Below are positions 61,550 through 64,000 of a DNA stretch of 64,000 nt, piece by piece. Source of the stretch: Microbacterium sp. LWH11-1.2 (GTDB lineage: Bacteria > Actinomycetota > Actinomycetes > Actinomycetales > Microbacteriaceae); contig NZ_CP151636.1 in assembly GCF_038397745.1 (NCBI RefSeq), positions 2,976,001 through 3,040,000 on the forward strand. Reading direction: 5' to 3'. The translations under genes and the position numbers were made by a program. Under the pieces are notes generated by a model. The model was given only the letters and a program-made list of their open reading frames with translations. It was not told where the DNA came from and ran no database searches. The stretch's first letter is position 1, and every line of letters begins with the position of its first letter.

Positions 61550-62779
61550 ATGCTCCGCGTGCTCACGGCCGGCGAATCGCACGGCCCAGAACTCATCGCC
61601 GTCATGGAGGGTCTGCCCTCCGGCGTGCCGGTGTCGTCCGAGGCCATCCAGGCCGATCTCGCCCGCCGCAAGCTCGGCTACGGCCGCGGCTCGCGGATGA
61701 AGTTCGAGCAGGACGAGCTGTCGATCTCGGGCGGCGTCCGCCACGGCAAGACCCTCGGCAGCCCGATCGCACTGCGCATCGGCAACACCGAGTGGCCGAA
61801 GTGGATCGAGGTCATGAACCCCGAGCCCGTGGAGCTCACCGACAAGTCCCGTGGTCGCAGCGCCCCGCTGACGCGTCCGCGTCCCGGGCACGCCGACCTC
61901 GTCGGCATGCAGAAGTACGACTTCGACGAGGCGCGTCCGATCCTCGAGCGCGCGAGCGCCAGGGAGACCGCCGCCCGCGTCGCGCTCGGCGCGATCGCCC
62001 GCTCCTTCCTCGGCGAGCTCGGCATCCGTCTCGTCAGCCACACTCTCTCGATCGGACCGGTCCGGGTGCCCGAGGGCTCGGCGCTCCCGACCCCCGACGA
62101 CGTCGACGTGCTGGACGCCGATCCGCTGCGCTGCTTCGACCCCGCGTCCTCCGCGCTGATGGTCGCCGAGGTCGACGACGCGAAGAAAGACGGCGACACG
62201 CTCGGCGGCATCGTCGAGGTGCTCGCGTACGGCCTCCCGCCGGGCCTCGGCTCGCACGTGCACTGGGACCGCCGCCTGGACGCCCGTCTCGCCCAGGCGC
62301 TGATGAGCATCCAGGCCATCAAGGGCGTCGAGGTCGGCGACGGCTTCGAGACGACGCGCCGACGCGGCTCGGCCGCTCACGACGAGCTGTTCGCCACGGC
62401 CGACGGGATCTCTCGTGGCTCCGACCGGGCCGGCGGCACGGAGGGCGGCATGTCCACCGGGACCGTGCTGCGCGTCCGCGCGGGCATGAAGCCCATCGCG
62501 ACGGTCCCGCACGCACTGCGCACGATCGATGTGGCGACGGGGGAGGACGCGACCGCGCACCACCAGCGCTCCGACGTCTGCGCCGTTCCGGCTGCCGGAG
62601 TCGTGGCGGAAGCCATGGTCGCTGTCGAGCTCGCCCGCGCCGTGCTGGAGAAGTTCGGCGGCGACAGCGTCCGCGAGACGCGTCGCAACCTCGAGGGGTA
62701 CCTCGCGGGCATTCCGGCGGAGCTGCGCACGACTCCCGCGTCCGAGGCGGCGCTCATCGCGCATGACGAGCGCGACTGA
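61550..62779 (+). CDS. aroC: Chorismate synthase
   Basis: 409 residues from ATG 61550. The signatures are [85 protein letters not shown], and [20 protein letters not shown], with [19 protein letters not shown] near the end. It makes chorismate from EPSP with reduced FMN. It overlaps aroK by 17 bases. Confidence 0.97.
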   Translation: MLRVLTAGESHGPELIAVMEGLPSGVPVSSEAIQADLARRKLGYGRGSRMKFEQDELSISGGVRHGKTLGSPIALRIGNTEWPKWIEVMNPEPVELTDKSRGRSAPLTRPRPGHADLVGMQKYDFDEARPILERASARETAARVALGAIARSFLGELGIRLVSHTLSIGPVRVPEGSALPTPDDVDVLDADPLRCFDPASSALMVAEVDDAKKDGDTLGGIVEVLAYGLPPGLGSHVHWDRRLDARLAQALMSIQAIKGVEVGDGFETTRRRGSAAHDELFATADGISRGSDRAGGTEGGMSTGTVLRVRAGMKPIATVPHALRTIDVATGEDATAHHQRSDVCAVPAAGVVAEAMVAVELARAVLEKFGGDSVRETRRNLEGYLAGIPAELRTTPASEAALIAHDERD

Positions 62780-63281
62780 CCCGCTCACGCTGGTGCTGGT
62801 GGGCCCGATGGCCGCCGGCAAGACCAGCGTCGGCAGGCGCGTGGCGCGCCGGTTGAGCGTGCCGTTCATCGACACCGACAAGCGGATCGTCGCCGCGCAC
62901 GGCCCGATCCCGACGATCTTCGCCGAGCACGGGGAGCCGCACTTCCGCGAACTGGAGCGCGCCGCTGTGGCCGCCGCGCTGTCGGAGGGCGGGGTGATCT
63001 CGCTCGGCGGCGGCGCGGTGACGGATGCCGGCACGCGCGCGCTCCTGCGACAGCATCCGGTCGTCTTCCTGACGGTGAGCGCGGATGCGGTGGCCGATCG
63101 CATCCGCGGCGGGAGCCGTCCGCTGCTGGCGGGGGAGGACCCTGTGGACCGCTGGATCCGGATCTTCGAGGAACGGCGCGACTGGTACGACGAGGTGGCC
63201 TCGACGACGTTCGACACGTCGCGACGCCCGATGCAGAGGATTGCCGACGAGATCGTGGCATGGAGGAGAGAACAGCGATGA
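62763..63281 (+). CDS. aroK: Shikimate kinase
   Basis: 172 residues from ATG 62763, inside the end of aroC. It has Walker [21 protein letters not shown], the shikimate-binding [13 protein letters not shown], the Walker B-like [14 protein letters not shown] and the lid region [16 protein letters not shown]. It phosphorylates shikimate. It overlaps aroB as ATGA. Confidence 0.95.
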   Translation: MTSATDPLTLVLVGPMAAGKTSVGRRVARRLSVPFIDTDKRIVAAHGPIPTIFAEHGEPHFRELERAAVAAALSEGGVISLGGGAVTDAGTRALLRQHPVVFLTVSADAVADRIRGGSRPLLAGEDPVDRWIRIFEERRDWYDEVASTTFDTSRRPMQRIADEIVAWRREQR

Positions 63282-64000
63282 GCACGACGACCATCAGTGT
63301 CACGGGGAACGACGAGTACGACATCACCATCGGACGGGGTGTGCTCGATCAGGTATCCGCCGCGCTCGCGCCGACCGTGCGCAAGATCCTCGTGGTGCAC
63401 CCTCCGACGCTCGCCGCTCGCGCCGCCGAGCTGCGCGACCGTCTGCTCGCCGACACCGAGAACGGACAGCGCGAGGTGCTTCTCGCCGAGATCCCGGATG
63501 CCGAGCAGGGCAAGCGCGTCGAGGTGGCGGCCTTCTGCTGGCAGGTCATGGGACAGGCGGACTTCACCCGCAGCGATGCCGTGATCGGCTACGGCGGAGG
63601 CGCGGTGACCGACCTCGCGGGCTTCGTGGCCGCGACGTGGCTGCGCGGGGTGCAGCTCATCCAGGTGCCCACGACGGTGCTCGGACTCGTGGACGCGGCT
63701 GTCGGAGGCAAGACGGGCATCAACACCGCCGAGGGCAAGAACCTCGTCGGCGCGTTCTGGGCGCCGGCCGCGGTCATCGGCGACCTCGACGAGCTCGCCA
63801 GCCTCAGCCCGAACGAGGCCACCGCCGGTTTCGCGGAGGTCGTGAAGGCGGGATTCATCTGGGCGCCGGAGATCCTCGACATCGTCGAAGCGGATCCCGC
63901 GCGGGCCGTCGACCCGACGACCGAGGAGTTCCGCCGCGCCGTCGAGCTCGCCATCGACATGAAGGCCAAGGTCGTCTCCGACGACTTCCGCGAGGCGGGC
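63278..64000 (+). CDS. aroB: 3-Dehydroquinate synthase (N-terminal part)
   Basis: Starts at ATG 63278 and runs off the right edge; 241 codons are visible of an expected 350 or so. It has the NAD-binding region VIGYGGGAVTDLAGFVAATWLRG, VPTTVLGLVDAAVGGKTGIN, AFWAPAAVIGDLDEL and the zinc glutamate in GFAEVVKAGFIW. It forms 3-dehydroquinate, the second step of the pathway. The C-terminal zinc histidines are outside the window. Confidence 0.95.
   Translation, partial: MSTTTISVTGNDEYDITIGRGVLDQVSAALAPTVRKILVVHPPTLAARAAELRDRLLADTENGQREVLLAEIPDAEQGKRVEVAAFCWQVMGQADFTRSDAVIGYGGGAVTDLAGFVAATWLRGVQLIQVPTTVLGLVDAAVGGKTGINTAEGKNLVGAFWAPAAVIGDLDELASLSPNEATAGFAEVVKAGFIWAPEILDIVEADPARAVDPTTEEFRRAVELAIDMKAKVVSDDFREAG

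Noticed and set aside
1..64000. CRISPR array, insertion sequence, prophage or integrative element
   Set aside because: No spaced direct repeats, transposase, integrase or phage structural gene was seen.

Overview
The window is high-GC DNA with dense, mostly short-gapped or overlapping genes, many GTG starts and an actinobacterial gene order. The protein families and their order (DUF3000-rnd-fadA-fadB, sseA-sufE, thrS-HIT, pdxST-yebC-ruvCAB-yajC-secDF-rel, rpsD-alaS-ruvX-mltG-aroE-aroC-aroK-aroB) point to the family Microbacteriaceae, most likely Microbacterium or a close relative. This is inferred from gene content and protein style, not from a database search. No insertion sequence, prophage, CRISPR array or rRNA gene is seen, and no gene-free stretch exceeds 300 bases.

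Layout. 1-4326: a divergent TetR regulator and a tightly coupled trio (alkyl-DHAP-synthase-like flavoprotein, diacylglycerol-kinase-like lipid kinase, GMC oxidoreductase), probably a lipid-modifying operon. 4341-9587: a perfect bidirectional terminator, then a minus-strand block with fatty-acid beta-oxidation genes (fadB-like, fadA), RNase D and DUF3000. 9613-18652: mixed genes including an alpha/beta hydrolase, sufE-sseA, zapE, amtB, a MazF/PemK-like protein, a DUF1611 protein with a structured leader, an SPW membrane protein, a T5orf172/MUG113-type protein and a PQQ-type sugar dehydrogenase lipoprotein. 18700-19975: a Pr6Pr membrane protein and four tRNA genes (Val-CAC on minus; Gly-GCC, Cys-GCA, Val-GAC on plus).

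20054-28649 is the most accessory-looking part: small unknown proteins, a BLUF blue-light sensor convergent with a photolyase/FAD-oxidoreductase pair, a DoxX-like protein, a GIN-domain lipoprotein, an anchored hydrolase, a histidine kinase/response regulator pair and YnfA. 28709-46014 is a conserved housekeeping run: thrS, HIT, vitamin B6 genes (pdxY, pdxR, pdxS, pdxT), a PLP decarboxylase, an esterase, yebC, ruvCAB, yajC-secD-secF and rel. 46001-53403 holds an AbiEi-antitoxin-like protein, a DUF349 protein and an assimilatory nitrite reductase operon (nirB, nirD, cobA, hemD fused to a winged helix). 53517-64000 is core again: rarA, rpsD, alaS, ruvX, mltG and the shikimate genes aroE-aroC-aroK-aroB, the last cut by the window edge.

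The main cross-window link is nitrogen control. amtB (ammonium uptake) and nirB (nitrite reduction) each carry upstream a four-half-site array with the spacing of a GlnR operator, although no glnR or glnK is in the window. Other observations worth checking are the DUF1611 leader that hides its own ribosome binding site, a 20-bp palindrome over the start codon of the AbiEi-like gene, and the light-related cluster.
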